From G965202665 sp965243835 (GTDB lineage Bacteria; Actinomycetota; Acidimicrobiia; Spongiisociales; Spongiisociaceae), in the NCBI GenBank assembly GCA_965243835.1, contig OZ251578.1, positions 1,178,001-1,242,000 on the forward strand: 64,000 bases of DNA. The letters run 5' to 3'. The notes beneath the pieces are model-generated. The model was given only the letters and a program-made list of their open reading frames with translations. It made no database searches and had not been told where the DNA came from. Each line of letters begins with the position of its first letter. Positions within the stretch are counted from its first letter, which is position 1. Positions 34,801 through 42,149 of the stretch are shown here, piece after piece. Made by a program: the position numbers and the translations under genes.

Positions 34801-36751
34801 GCTGGCGTTTATGGGCGGCCGGGACGTGTTGGCGGTGGCCCCCACCGGTTCCGGCAAGTCGCTCACCTACCAGTTGCCCGCCCTGCTTTCTCCGGGGGTT
34901 ACGTTGGTGATCTCGCCCCTCATCGCGCTGATGCGCAACCAGATTAACGGCCTGCGGGCGCGGGGAGTGAGCGCGGTGGCCGGCATTTACAGCGGAGTGC
35001 CGCAAAGCGAACAGGACGACATTTTGCAGGAAGCGGAACGCGGGGGGTTGAAGTTGCTGTACGTGAGCCCGGAGCGGTTGTGGTCGCCCGGTTTTCGCAG
35101 TCGCCTGGCCCGGGTGAACGTATCCCGGGTGGCGGTGGACGAGGCGCATTGCATCTCGCAGTGGGGGCACAATTTCCGCCCCGAATATTCGCTGATTCCG
35201 CAAGCCTTGGCGGAAATATGCGGCAAGGTCCCCACTTTGGCGGCCACCGCCACCGCCGCTCCCCGGGTGCGTGAGGAAATATCGGAGCTGTTGCAACTGG
35301 ACGATCCACGCATAGCGGTCGGCGATCCGGATCGCCCCGAAATTCATTATTACCGGCAGAGGTGTCAAGACGGCGACGACCGGTTGGTGCAGGTGGTGAA
35401 CATCGTGGAACATTTCCGGGGGCGGAGCGCCATCGTGTACGTGCCCAGCAAGTCGGCGGCGGCCAACGTCGCCGCCGTTTTGCGGGCCGCCGGTCATTCG
35501 GCGCGCAAATATCACGGCGGGATGACCGACGAGGAACGCAACTACGTGGAGGAGGCTTTTATTCACGATGAGATCAACGTGGTGGCGGCCACCAAAGCCT
35601 TCGGGATGGGCATCGACAAACCCGACATCGCCCTCGTCGTCCACTTGGAGATGCCCGCCTCCGTTGAAGAATACGTACAGGAGACGGGGCGGGCGGCCCG
35701 CGACTTGGAGCGGGGAACGGCCGTGTTGCTGACCGCCCCCCGCGACTGCCGGATACACAAGTTTTTTATCAACTCGGCGGTTCCCCGGCGCGAAGACCTG
35801 AAAGAGGTGTGGGGAAATCTGGGTCCGGGGATCAACTATGTGGACACGGACGGTCTGCTACTGGAGGGGAAAGGCGGGTCCCGGGGCGAGGCGGCCCGGC
35901 TGGCCTTGCATTACCTGGAGCAAATCGGGGCGGTGCGCCGGGGACAGGACTGCGTGTTGCGGGGCAGGGCGACCGTCGACGGCCGTTCCCGGGACAGGGC
36001 GGAGGCGTTGCGGGAGGAAGACCCGGGGTTGGCGGAGCGGGCCGGACGCATCCTGGACCTGGTGGAAACGGAGGGAGGCGAATACGGTCCGGGCTGGGCG
36101 GAGAAGTTGGGTTGTTCCCGCGCGCAGGCGGAGTCGGACCTGTTTGAAGCGGCGGCCCGCAACATCATCGGTTTTTCAACCTGGAAGTACGGGTGGACGG
36201 TGGAGCGGTTGTCGGATTCCGAGCCGGATTGGCAACAGGTGAACGAATTGTGCGACCAGCGCCGGGAGATAGTGGAAGACAAGGCCGCCCAAGCCCGGCG
36301 GTTCGCCCGGGGCGAACATCACTGCCTGCGGGAGTCCCTCCTGCAATATTTCGGGAGTTCGGGCCCGGGACGGTGCGGCAAATGCGACGCCTGCGCGCCC
36401 GATTTGCCACGCCCGTGGCAAACGAAGCAGGTTACGAAAGAACAGATGGTTGATTCCATCGAGCCGCGGCGGGTGGTCCTGCATTTGCTCGATTGGGCGG
36501 AGGGCCGCAATTTTTCCCGCGGCAATCTGGAAAGCGCCTTGTACGGCCGGCAACGGGGGAAGAAACCGTTGTCGGCCGAGTTGCAGGCGCATCCCCTCTA
36601 CGGCCGGTTGCGCCTTCTGGGCCGGGAGGGGGTGACGGATACCATCGATGAAATGATCGAGAAGGAACTGGTAACCGAAGAACCCCGGGAGTTCAACGGC
36701 GTGTCCTACCGCACGTTGCTCCTGGAGCAGGATGGTCGGGCTCTCCTCTAG
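31805..36751 (+). CDS. Three-module exonuclease - DinG-type helicase - RecQ helicase fusion
   Basis: 1648 aa without interruption. Residues 1-190: DEDDh 3'-5' exonuclease of the DnaQ type, with D10 and E12 in FDLETT, D99 in AHNGAGFDF, H168 and D173 in HAALEDAW. Residues about 260-930: XPD/DinG superfamily 2 helicase, Walker A EAPTGTGKT at 287-295, DEAHN at 464, and late RQGAGRLIR-type motif as RFAQGAGRLIRSESD. The four Fe-S cysteines of E. coli DinG are not present. Residues about 985-1540: RecQ helicase, FTEWRPGQLETLLAFMGG, APTGSGKS at 1012-1019, DEAHCISQWGHNFRPEY at 1112, QETGRAARD, and a zinc site with C1507, C1524, C1527 and C1530. A 110-residue C-terminal tail follows. Exonuclease-DinG and RecQ each exist separately; the triple fusion is unusual. 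Start chosen at ATG 31805, where homology begins. Confidence 0.9.
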   Translation: MFSEEYVVFDLETTPGGAGTESQRIVQVGAVIASGLRMTDRTFDSLVRCETGIAPEVRRITGLADEQVRDAPPLEDVMRDFLRFAGDRPLLAHNGAGFDFPVLERALRETGSPSPVGERLDTLQLAHLVFPRAGRNAPPGIGGDLPPPGRSLDDLIAYFGVAPERERHAALEDAWLTGQATAHLLGILNQDEPARRLQRWILGAGGHPWARFLEPEDDPPPVEDILAEPAGDEPLAAGGEFDIAAVAACFGEGGRLMTEGRRPRPQQRKMAQQVAEAMADKQRLLVEAPTGTGKTLAYLIPAIEYARACGRPSAVAPHTRLLQDQITATLRELEGRLEPFRWTTLKGRDNYLSLEALAGELDAGMFDPGSAMVLALLTGWAAETPTGEWEDLRVFSLEKTVPELSALRWKLRTADNADQDTKLGRLDFHGRACDRVASSHVAVVNHALVMTSRTLSSVRSLVVDEAHNLEDTTTGALTKEVEGREVLFLCEAVLGRRGLVRRLAEAAGVSVSHPPLAAVREAMEKVRAAETGFVGPLEEYVRSRGGTRREEAERFGVSYRIRRGSDTKNPHYRPVLEAGRKLRDALQAAAAAFNEITVPERPQGRYRQRRLEDEVRRLGCTACEQAGLIDGVLWSGESWEWINIAHLEWEDGAWLWSLRRAPVSVSGKLRELWEELDSVCLTSATLQAGGDFSHLLDILGLGTARTEVLDSPFHRLTENHLLLLADYMPAPRGSLMERFGQEEAEEIPRLLTAAGGRALALFTARARLEKVRDHARPPLEGLGIPLLAQGEGTVMQLVEKMRNHHPTSLLGVRSFWEGVDIPGSALSLLVIEKIPFDSPADPVVGARMEQLELSGKNPFTDYMVPRAALRFAQGAGRLIRSESDVGVSVVLDSRLCRTGSYQEKMVKGLTGPPQIRESSFREEAYRAIAGHLGINFDDELRARIGDIPSADPWQRRVLELGREISAGSEAGEDALRKLLDEALALIGFTEWRPGQLETLLAFMGGRDVLAVAPTGSGKSLTYQLPALLSPGVTLVISPLIALMRNQINGLRARGVSAVAGIYSGVPQSEQDDILQEAERGGLKLLYVSPERLWSPGFRSRLARVNVSRVAVDEAHCISQWGHNFRPEYSLIPQALAEICGKVPTLAATATAAPRVREEISELLQLDDPRIAVGDPDRPEIHYYRQRCQDGDDRLVQVVNIVEHFRGRSAIVYVPSKSAAANVAAVLRAAGHSARKYHGGMTDEERNYVEEAFIHDEINVVAATKAFGMGIDKPDIALVVHLEMPASVEEYVQETGRAARDLERGTAVLLTAPRDCRIHKFFINSAVPRREDLKEVWGNLGPGINYVDTDGLLLEGKGGSRGEAARLALHYLEQIGAVRRGQDCVLRGRATVDGRSRDRAEALREEDPGLAERAGRILDLVETEGGEYGPGWAEKLGCSRAQAESDLFEAAARNIIGFSTWKYGWTVERLSDSEPDWQQVNELCDQRREIVEDKAAQARRFARGEHHCLRESLLQYFGSSGPGRCGKCDACAPDLPRPWQTKQVTKEQMVDSIEPRRVVLHLLDWAEGRNFSRGNLESALYGRQRGKKPLSAELQAHPLYGRLRLLGREGVTDTIDEMIEKELVTEEPREFNGVSYRTLLLEQDGRALL

Positions 36752-36764
36752 TATTGCCCGGATA

Positions 36765-38492
36765 ATGGCTTTCCTACTGCCGGAGAACATCCCCAGCCGC
36801 AACGACATCTCCCGACGGTTGCAGAGCGTGGCCCGGGCGGCCCGGGATCACCTGCCGGAGGAGGTGACCGTCTGGTTGCGGGAGGAGAAGGACGAGAAGG
36901 GGGAGGGTTACCGGTTTCTGGTTCTCCTGGACCCGGCGGCGGGGATCCTGGTTCTCGAGGCCCCGCCGGAACGTTCCCGGCAGGCCAAAAGACGCAAGTT
37001 CAAGCCCGAAGCGGAGAAAGTCCTCCGACAGGTGGAACAAAATATGGCTCGGCGCGGGCAGGGGGCCGAGGCGTTGCGGGTGACTTCTTTGCCGGTTGCG
37101 AACGCCCTGGCCTTGCCTGATGTCAAACGGGGCGACGCCTTGAGCCCCAAACTGGCCGCGGCGGGCCGGACGGTGCTGTTCGCCGAAGACTTGACCGCGT
37201 CGGCCTTTCGGGAGGCCGTGGCCCGTATTTTGTCCCACCGGGGGAACGCCTTGACCGGAGAGCAGGAAAAAGCGGCCCGGGCCGCGGTCAACCCGAAGAT
37301 CATCATCAAAAGACCGGTCAAAGACAACCAACTGGTGTTCCGTCCCCCCGGCGACGCCGAGTACGTGTTTGCGGTAATGGACCGGCAACAGGAGCGCTTG
37401 GCCGAACATCTTGGTCCCGGTTACCGGCGGATCAGGGGGGTGGCGGGGAGCGGCAAAACCCTGGTGCTGTTGCACCGCGCCCGTTTCATAGCAGACCATT
37501 TCAACCGACGGGTGTTGTTGCTCTGCTTCAACAAGGCCCTGTCCTTGGCCTTGCAGGAGTTGGTCGGGGACAGGGGAAACATCGATGTTCGCACCGTGGA
37601 TGGGCTGGCCTCTAAACTATTGCATAAAGTGGGAAAGAGTTTCGAATGCGAAGTCGATGAGGACTGGGAGCGGCAAAGGACAGAAGCCCTAAAAGAGGCG
37701 CGCCGACTGTCAGCGGAAGAGCGGTACCACTTGGTTTTGGTGGACGAGGCGCAGGACTTGCGCAAATCCCATCTGGACCTGGCGTATGAGATGGTGAAAC
37801 GGGGGCCGGTGGAAGAAATGGATTTCGTGGTGGCGTTCGACAGCGCCCAGGACATTTACCGCCGTAAAACACTGTGGAATCCGCCGGACATGACGGCTCG
37901 GGGGCGTTCCACTGTAATGAGCGTCAACTATCGCAACACCCGGGAAATTCTGGAGTTCGCCATGAACTTTCTTTCCCCCGATTGGAGCGAAGCGCAGTTG
38001 GACCCGGAAGATGACTATGCGTTGGTGCCTCCGGAAGCCGCCCGCAGAACCGGTTCCTATCCCGTCGTGGTGGAGTGTTCCGATTGTCGACAAGAGGCCC
38101 GGGAGATAGCCGACCGGGTAAGGGATCGACTCGATAACGGTCTACGTCCCGATGATGTAGCGGTCCTGTTTGGCGACAAAAGATTGCGGAAAGACTTGGA
38201 GAATGCCTTGGATCGTAAGAATATTCCATATTTGTCGGTTAGCGGGAAAAGTGTAATAAATACGAAAGATAAGGTGCGTATCTCCAATGTTTACCAGGTA
38301 AAAGGTTTGGAGTTTCCATCCGTTTTTATCTACGGAGTAAATAAGATGCGGTTATGGGATGGAGAAAAAGATACGGACCGGATAAAGTCGCTCCTGTATG
38401 TGGGGATGACAAGGGCGCAGGATGAGTTGACGGTTACCTTTTCGGGGGCGGGAGAAGTGGGGGAGGCCTTGCGCCGGGCGCAGGTTGAGTGA
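36765..38492 (+). CDS. NERD-like / UvrD-type superfamily 1 helicase
   Basis: 575 aa from ATG 36765; an ATG at 36732 overlapping the previous gene is possible but adds a non-conserved leader. The N-terminal about 200 residues resemble a NERD nuclease-like domain (LLDPAAGILVLEA), but the E-x-K of the active site reads EAP, so cleavage is doubtful. Then a UvrD-like motor: GVAGSGKTLVLLHRA, LVLVDEAQDL, SVNYRNTREILEF, SNVYQVKGLEFPSVFI and YVGMTRAQDELTVTF. Starts 13 nt after the fusion protein stop, so cotranscribed. The 3' 250 nt are more AT-rich. Likely acts on DNA with the fusion protein in repair or defence. Confidence 0.8.
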   Translation: MAFLLPENIPSRNDISRRLQSVARAARDHLPEEVTVWLREEKDEKGEGYRFLVLLDPAAGILVLEAPPERSRQAKRRKFKPEAEKVLRQVEQNMARRGQGAEALRVTSLPVANALALPDVKRGDALSPKLAAAGRTVLFAEDLTASAFREAVARILSHRGNALTGEQEKAARAAVNPKIIIKRPVKDNQLVFRPPGDAEYVFAVMDRQQERLAEHLGPGYRRIRGVAGSGKTLVLLHRARFIADHFNRRVLLLCFNKALSLALQELVGDRGNIDVRTVDGLASKLLHKVGKSFECEVDEDWERQRTEALKEARRLSAEERYHLVLVDEAQDLRKSHLDLAYEMVKRGPVEEMDFVVAFDSAQDIYRRKTLWNPPDMTARGRSTVMSVNYRNTREILEFAMNFLSPDWSEAQLDPEDDYALVPPEAARRTGSYPVVVECSDCRQEAREIADRVRDRLDNGLRPDDVAVLFGDKRLRKDLENALDRKNIPYLSVSGKSVINTKDKVRISNVYQVKGLEFPSVFIYGVNKMRLWDGEKDTDRIKSLLYVGMTRAQDELTVTFSGAGEVGEALRRAQVE

Positions 38493-39463
38493 TGCGAATA
38501 GCGGTTACCCGCCGTACTTTCCCGGTGGTGGAGGAGATGTTGGGCGCGGCGTGGACGGTGTGGACCTGGCCGCAGGACCGGCCTATTCCCCGGGAGATTT
38601 TGCTGGGACGGGCCGCGCAGTCGGAGGGACTGTTGGTGACGCTCACCGACCGCATCGACCGGGAGCTGTTGGAGTCGGCCCCCCGCTTGCGGGCGGTCAG
38701 CTCCATGGCGGTGGGGGTGGACAACATTGATTTGGCCGCCTGCTCCGAGCGCGGCATTCCGGTGGGGCATACCCCCGATGTGCTGACCGAAACCACCGCC
38801 GATGTCGCCTTCGGTTTGCTGATCGCCGCCGCCCGCCGCTTCCGGGAGGGGATGGAACAGGTGGCGGCGGGGGAGTGGGGCGACTGGGACCCGCGGGGGA
38901 TGCTGGGCTACGACCTGTACGATTCCACCCTGGGAATCATCGGGTTGGGGCGGATCGGACAGGCGGTAGCCCGGCGGGCGGCCGGGTTCGGAATGAGGGT
39001 GATTTACAATCGCCGCACCCGCGATGCGGAGGCGGAGGCCCGGCTGGGGGCGGAGTTCCGCCCGTTGCCTGCCCTGTTGGAAGAGTCGGATCATATTGCG
39101 GTGTTGGTCGCATTGACCCCCGACACCCGGCATTTGATCGACGGGGAGGCCTTGTCCCGGATGAAGCCGACCGCCACGTTGGTTAATGCTTCCCGGGGCC
39201 CGGTGGTGGACAGCGCGGCCTTGGCCCGGGCCTTGGCCGACGGAACCATCGCCGCCGCCGGTTTGGACGTGACCGATCCGGAGCCCATCCCCCCCGGCCA
39301 TCCGCTGGCGTTGGCACCCAACTGTTTGATAGTTCCGCACATCGGCAGCGCCACGGTGCGCACCCGCACCCGCATGGCGGAGCTGGCGGCCCGCAATCTG
39401 GCGGAGGCCCTGTCCGGCCGCCCCATGCTCCACTGCGCCAACCCCGAGGCCCTCCCCGCCTGA
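38492..39463 (+). CDS. D-2-hydroxyacid dehydrogenase (glyoxylate/hydroxypyruvate reductase type)
   Basis: 323 aa from ATG 38492, whose first base is the last base of the helicase stop codon. NAD(P) motif LGIIGLGRIGQAVARRAAGF with arginines NRRTRD after it (NADP preference possible), NASRGPVVDSAALARALADG with catalytic Arg, and the Glu/His pair in DPEPIPPGHPLALAPNC and IVPHIGSAT. Reduces glyoxylate or hydroxypyruvate. The tight junction suggests it shares the helicase transcript though its role is metabolic. Confidence 0.85.
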   Translation: MRIAVTRRTFPVVEEMLGAAWTVWTWPQDRPIPREILLGRAAQSEGLLVTLTDRIDRELLESAPRLRAVSSMAVGVDNIDLAACSERGIPVGHTPDVLTETTADVAFGLLIAAARRFREGMEQVAAGEWGDWDPRGMLGYDLYDSTLGIIGLGRIGQAVARRAAGFGMRVIYNRRTRDAEAEARLGAEFRPLPALLEESDHIAVLVALTPDTRHLIDGEALSRMKPTATLVNASRGPVVDSAALARALADGTIAAAGLDVTDPEPIPPGHPLALAPNCLIVPHIGSATVRTRTRMAELAARNLAEALSGRPMLHCANPEALPA

Positions 39464-39569
39464 CGCACGAACCCTGAATCACGCTCCGAGGCAACCGCTT
39501 GGTTTCACTGCGGCGGCCGGTATGATATAGATGGCATAGTAGATTTGGCGCGCACGCAAAGGAGAAGCG

Positions 39570-39845
39570 GTGTCGACTCTTATCGAGTATGACCAGATTA
39601 CCAGCCGCCGGATGTTGTTGGACTTGGTGGAGGAGCATGACCATGTGGTTATCGTTCAGGACGGTTCGGTCATTTTCGAAACCAACCGGTCGCAAAACCC
39701 GGATGCTATTTTCGCCACCTTGGAGTTGGTGTCCGACCCCCATATGCGAGAAGCCATCCTGGATGGGATAGATGATTTGAATCACGGACGGGAATACACG
39801 GCTGAAGAGGCGGAACGGATACTAGACAACGGTAATTTTAGATGA
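39570..39845 (+). CDS. Antitoxin-like protein preceding a RelE-type toxin stub
   Basis: 91 aa from GTG 39570 with AAAGGAGAAG just upstream. Reads MSTLIEYDQITSRRMLLDLV with an acidic C-terminal half (EYTAEEAERILDNGNF). The N-terminal fold pattern recalls Phd/YefM-type antitoxins but is not a clear hit by eye. The best evidence is context: its TGA overlaps by 4 nt the start of a broken RelE/ParE-like frame, the normal arrangement of antitoxin-toxin pairs. Confidence 0.6.
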   Translation: MSTLIEYDQITSRRMLLDLVEEHDHVVIVQDGSVIFETNRSQNPDAIFATLELVSDPHMREAILDGIDDLNHGREYTAEEAERILDNGNFR

Positions 39846-39901
39846 ATGGGGATGAGTGGGAGATTATATATACTCACAAGTCTTTGCGGGATTTGGATTA
39901 G
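39842..39901 (+). pseudogene. RelE/YoeB-type toxin stub
   Basis: ATG 39842 overlaps the antitoxin stop (ATGA). It encodes MNGDEWEIIYTHKSLRDLD, then TAG. The pattern W-x-I-x-Y-T-x-K-x-x-x-D-L is the first strand-helix of RelE/YoeB toxins, normally about 85 aa. Nothing recognisable of the rest follows before the lipoprotein gene 36 nt later, so the toxin was cut off by deletion. Confidence 0.6.
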
Positions 39902-39937
39902 ATATCCAAGACTTCTCGTTATTGTAAGGGAGGAATA

Positions 39938-40855
39938 ATGAGGAGACATTGTCGCTTGCTGGCCGGTGCGGTTTTGACGTTGGCTTTGGCGACGATGGGG
40001 GCGTGCGCATCCGACCCGCCGCCGGTCGTTATCGGGGAGGCGACGGTCCCGCCGATGGAGGTAGCGGTCGTGACTGCGGATTCCCCTTATTGGATGGGGG
40101 TTACCGGTCTGGCGGCCGGCGCCGACGAAGTTGTTTTGGGTTCCAACCGGTCCCGGCAACGGGTGGAGAACATTCTGTGTTTGACGGACGGCCGGCAAGT
40201 TCCCTGTGCGCCGGAGGGCGATGTTTGGCGGGCGGAGTTGGACGAACCGGGCCGGGCGATAGTCCCTGTTCCCGGCGCGGGGACCCGCCGCGAGGTGATC
40301 CGGCTGTTGGATCGGGACGGGCGGCCCGAAGGGGTGATCCCCTTTTCCAGGATGCGGTCCCTGGACGGGCCAGATGCCTCTTTCTCCCCTGAACGGGTGG
40401 GTGCCCCGCCGCCGGAGGCAACCGGTTCGCCGGGCGGATGCGACTATGTACATCTGGAAAACGGCTCCGACACCCGGTTCCCGCTCCGGTTCGCCCCCTC
40501 CGACAAGCCGCTACGCATACGCATAGTCCTGTGCCCGGAGCGGCCCGCCTACGTAATGCATCCGATGGTGGTGGTGAACGAGACGATGGTGGCCGAGATT
40601 GACGGATTCCACCCGTTCCTCGCCCAGCCGGGACGAACCTACGTCCTGCGGGTTCCCGACGAACTCGTAACCCCGGGCGTCCGATTGCGGGCGGCGGTCA
40701 GCCGGGTTACCTCCGTCCCGAATATGTACGCGGGGCATTGGATAACGCATCCGGTCGCCGTCATCGCACCGGGAGACGTGCGAACCGAAGCAGAGTTTTG
40801 GGCTTCCCAACCGGAGCCGGGGCGCGCCGGGGGCGGTGCGGGCGGAGGAAGGTGA
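39938..40855 (+). CDS. Secreted lipoprotein of unknown function
   Basis: 305 aa with AGGGAGG ribosome-binding site. Signal peptide MRRHCRLLAGAVLTLALATM and lipobox MGAC, lipidated Cys 23. The mature part has two pairs of cysteines (ILCLTDGRQVPC; GGCDYVHLE and VLCPERP) that may form disulfides, a Pro-rich linker near residue 150, and a Gly/Ala/Arg-rich tail. No family recognised. The first third (VEVAVVTADSPYWMGVTGLA) resembles Ig-like fold strands. Confidence 0.7.
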   Translation: MRRHCRLLAGAVLTLALATMGACASDPPPVVIGEATVPPMEVAVVTADSPYWMGVTGLAAGADEVVLGSNRSRQRVENILCLTDGRQVPCAPEGDVWRAELDEPGRAIVPVPGAGTRREVIRLLDRDGRPEGVIPFSRMRSLDGPDASFSPERVGAPPPEATGSPGGCDYVHLENGSDTRFPLRFAPSDKPLRIRIVLCPERPAYVMHPMVVVNETMVAEIDGFHPFLAQPGRTYVLRVPDELVTPGVRLRAAVSRVTSVPNMYAGHWITHPVAVIAPGDVRTEAEFWASQPEPGRAGGGAGGGR

Positions 40856-40892
40856 GCAACCTCCGGGCGAACTACCCTGATATGGTTAAACC

Positions 40893-40905
40893 GTTGATTA
40901 TTAAC
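40893..40905. promoter_or_regulatory. Possible MarR operator
   Basis: GTTGATTATTAAC is an imperfect palindrome (GTTxAT/ATxAAC) in an AT-rich patch about 95 nt upstream of the marR start. MarR proteins usually bind such 13-20 bp palindromes in their own promoters. Only position and symmetry support it. Confidence 0.25.
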
Positions 40906-40999
40906 TATCCGGGCAAACAGGGCATGGAGGGGGCTCTGGAGCCCGCCTTGCCCGGGGAAATCCGACCTAATCGGGAAACTGGGAAACGGAGGTTGAAAC

Positions 41000-41524
41000 G
41001 TGGCTGATCCGGTCAGTTGGAGGTTGGAAAGTTGGGCCGAAGCGTTGCCCGACGCCTCCTTTTATCACATTGAGGCGGCGGCTCGCCTGGCCCATCTGGC
41101 CCGGGCCGACGCGTGGACGATGGACCGGGTGGCCGCGGAAGACGGCCTCTCCAACAGCGGCGACTACGAGTTTCTGTCCACCATCCGCCTCGTGGAAAAT
41201 CAGGGCAATTTCATTATGCCGGTGGAAATCGCCCGCCGGCTGGGAATGACCACCGCCTCCATGGTGAACCGGGCGGACCGTTTGGAGAAACTCGGCTACG
41301 TGAAGCGGGACCCCAACCCGGCGGATCGCCGAACCCTGTTTCTGAAACTGACCCCGGAGGGGAGGGAATGCGCGGATCGGCAGGTGCTCCGCCGGGTGGA
41401 GGAACGGGAACGGCTGTTGGAGGAACTCACCCAAAGAGAGGCGGAAACCCTGAGCCGGATTCTGCGCAAACTTTCCGCTACTTGGCTTCCGGTCACCGGG
41501 ACGCTCGGCGCGGCCGGTGGTTGA
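41000..41524 (+). CDS. MarR-family transcriptional regulator
   Basis: 174 aa from GTG 41000 with GGAGG 8 nt upstream. Central winged helix: MPVEIARRLGMTTASMVNRADRLEKLG (given here in two parts: recognition helix MTTASMVNRADRLEKLG) and wing VKRDPNPADRRTLFLKLTPE. The long N-terminal helix (SWAEALPDASFYHIEAAARL) serves dimerisation. Ligand unknown. Its last 32 nt overlap the 3' end of thiN on the other strand. Confidence 0.85.
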   Translation: MADPVSWRLESWAEALPDASFYHIEAAARLAHLARADAWTMDRVAAEDGLSNSGDYEFLSTIRLVENQGNFIMPVEIARRLGMTTASMVNRADRLEKLGYVKRDPNPADRRTLFLKLTPEGRECADRQVLRRVEERERLLEELTQREAETLSRILRKLSATWLPVTGTLGAAGG

Positions 41525-42143
41525 CGACCGCGAGCAGAACCCCGCTTTCCACCCCGAGCGTCACTGGGCCGCCCCGGGCCCGGTTGCTGATCCCCAGCGA
41601 CGACCAGGCCGGCAACCGGGCGGAGTCGAGCGGCCAGCGCAAACCGCGCAAGACAACCCCCGTAGCTTCCCTTCCCGCGGCCAGCACGCTCACTGCCGTT
41701 CCCTCCGCAACCTGCAGGGTCAGCGAGTCGTGTACCGGGTAGGCGGTTTCCCGGGCGGTTATCCAGGATGTTTCCACCCCCGCCAGCGCCGGGTCGCAGA
41801 TGACGGCCGCGTTGCCCAGCAGATGATCCAGGCGCCCTCCTCCGCCTCCCACCACCGTGATCGCCGTCGCCCCCCGCCGCCGCGCCGATGTCAGGGCCAG
41901 CGCCAAATCGGTAGCGTCCTTGTCCGCTGGAAAGGTTTCCAGAACGGCCCCCGAATCCCGGACCCGTCCCAGCGCCTCCTCGGAGATGGAATCCAAGTCG
42001 CCCACCAGAACATCCACCGCCGTCCCGGCCGCCTCCGCCAACGCCGCTCCCGAATCGGCCGCCATCACCAAGTCGGGGAGGGGAAGGTTCGCCCAACGTT
42101 GCGGAGGAACCGGGTCGCCCCCGCAGAAAATTAAGACCCGCAC
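41493..42143 (-). CDS. thiN: Thiamine diphosphokinase
   Basis: 216 aa. Family motifs: ADSGAALAEA, VGDLDSISEEAL, FPADKDATDLALAL and VVGGGGGRLDHLLGN, followed by a C-terminal beta domain ending GLRWPLDSARLPAWSSLGIS. Transfers pyrophosphate from ATP to thiamine. Lies 6 nt downstream of a PD40 lipoprotein gene and tail-overlaps marR. Confidence 0.9.
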   Translation of the reverse strand: MRVLIFCGGDPVPPQRWANLPLPDLVMAADSGAALAEAAGTAVDVLVGDLDSISEEALGRVRDSGAVLETFPADKDATDLALALTSARRRGATAITVVGGGGGRLDHLLGNAAVICDPALAGVETSWITARETAYPVHDSLTLQVAEGTAVSVLAAGREATGVVLRGLRWPLDSARLPAWSSLGISNRARGGPVTLGVESGVLLAVVNHRPRRASR

Positions 42144-42149
42144 CGCCCG

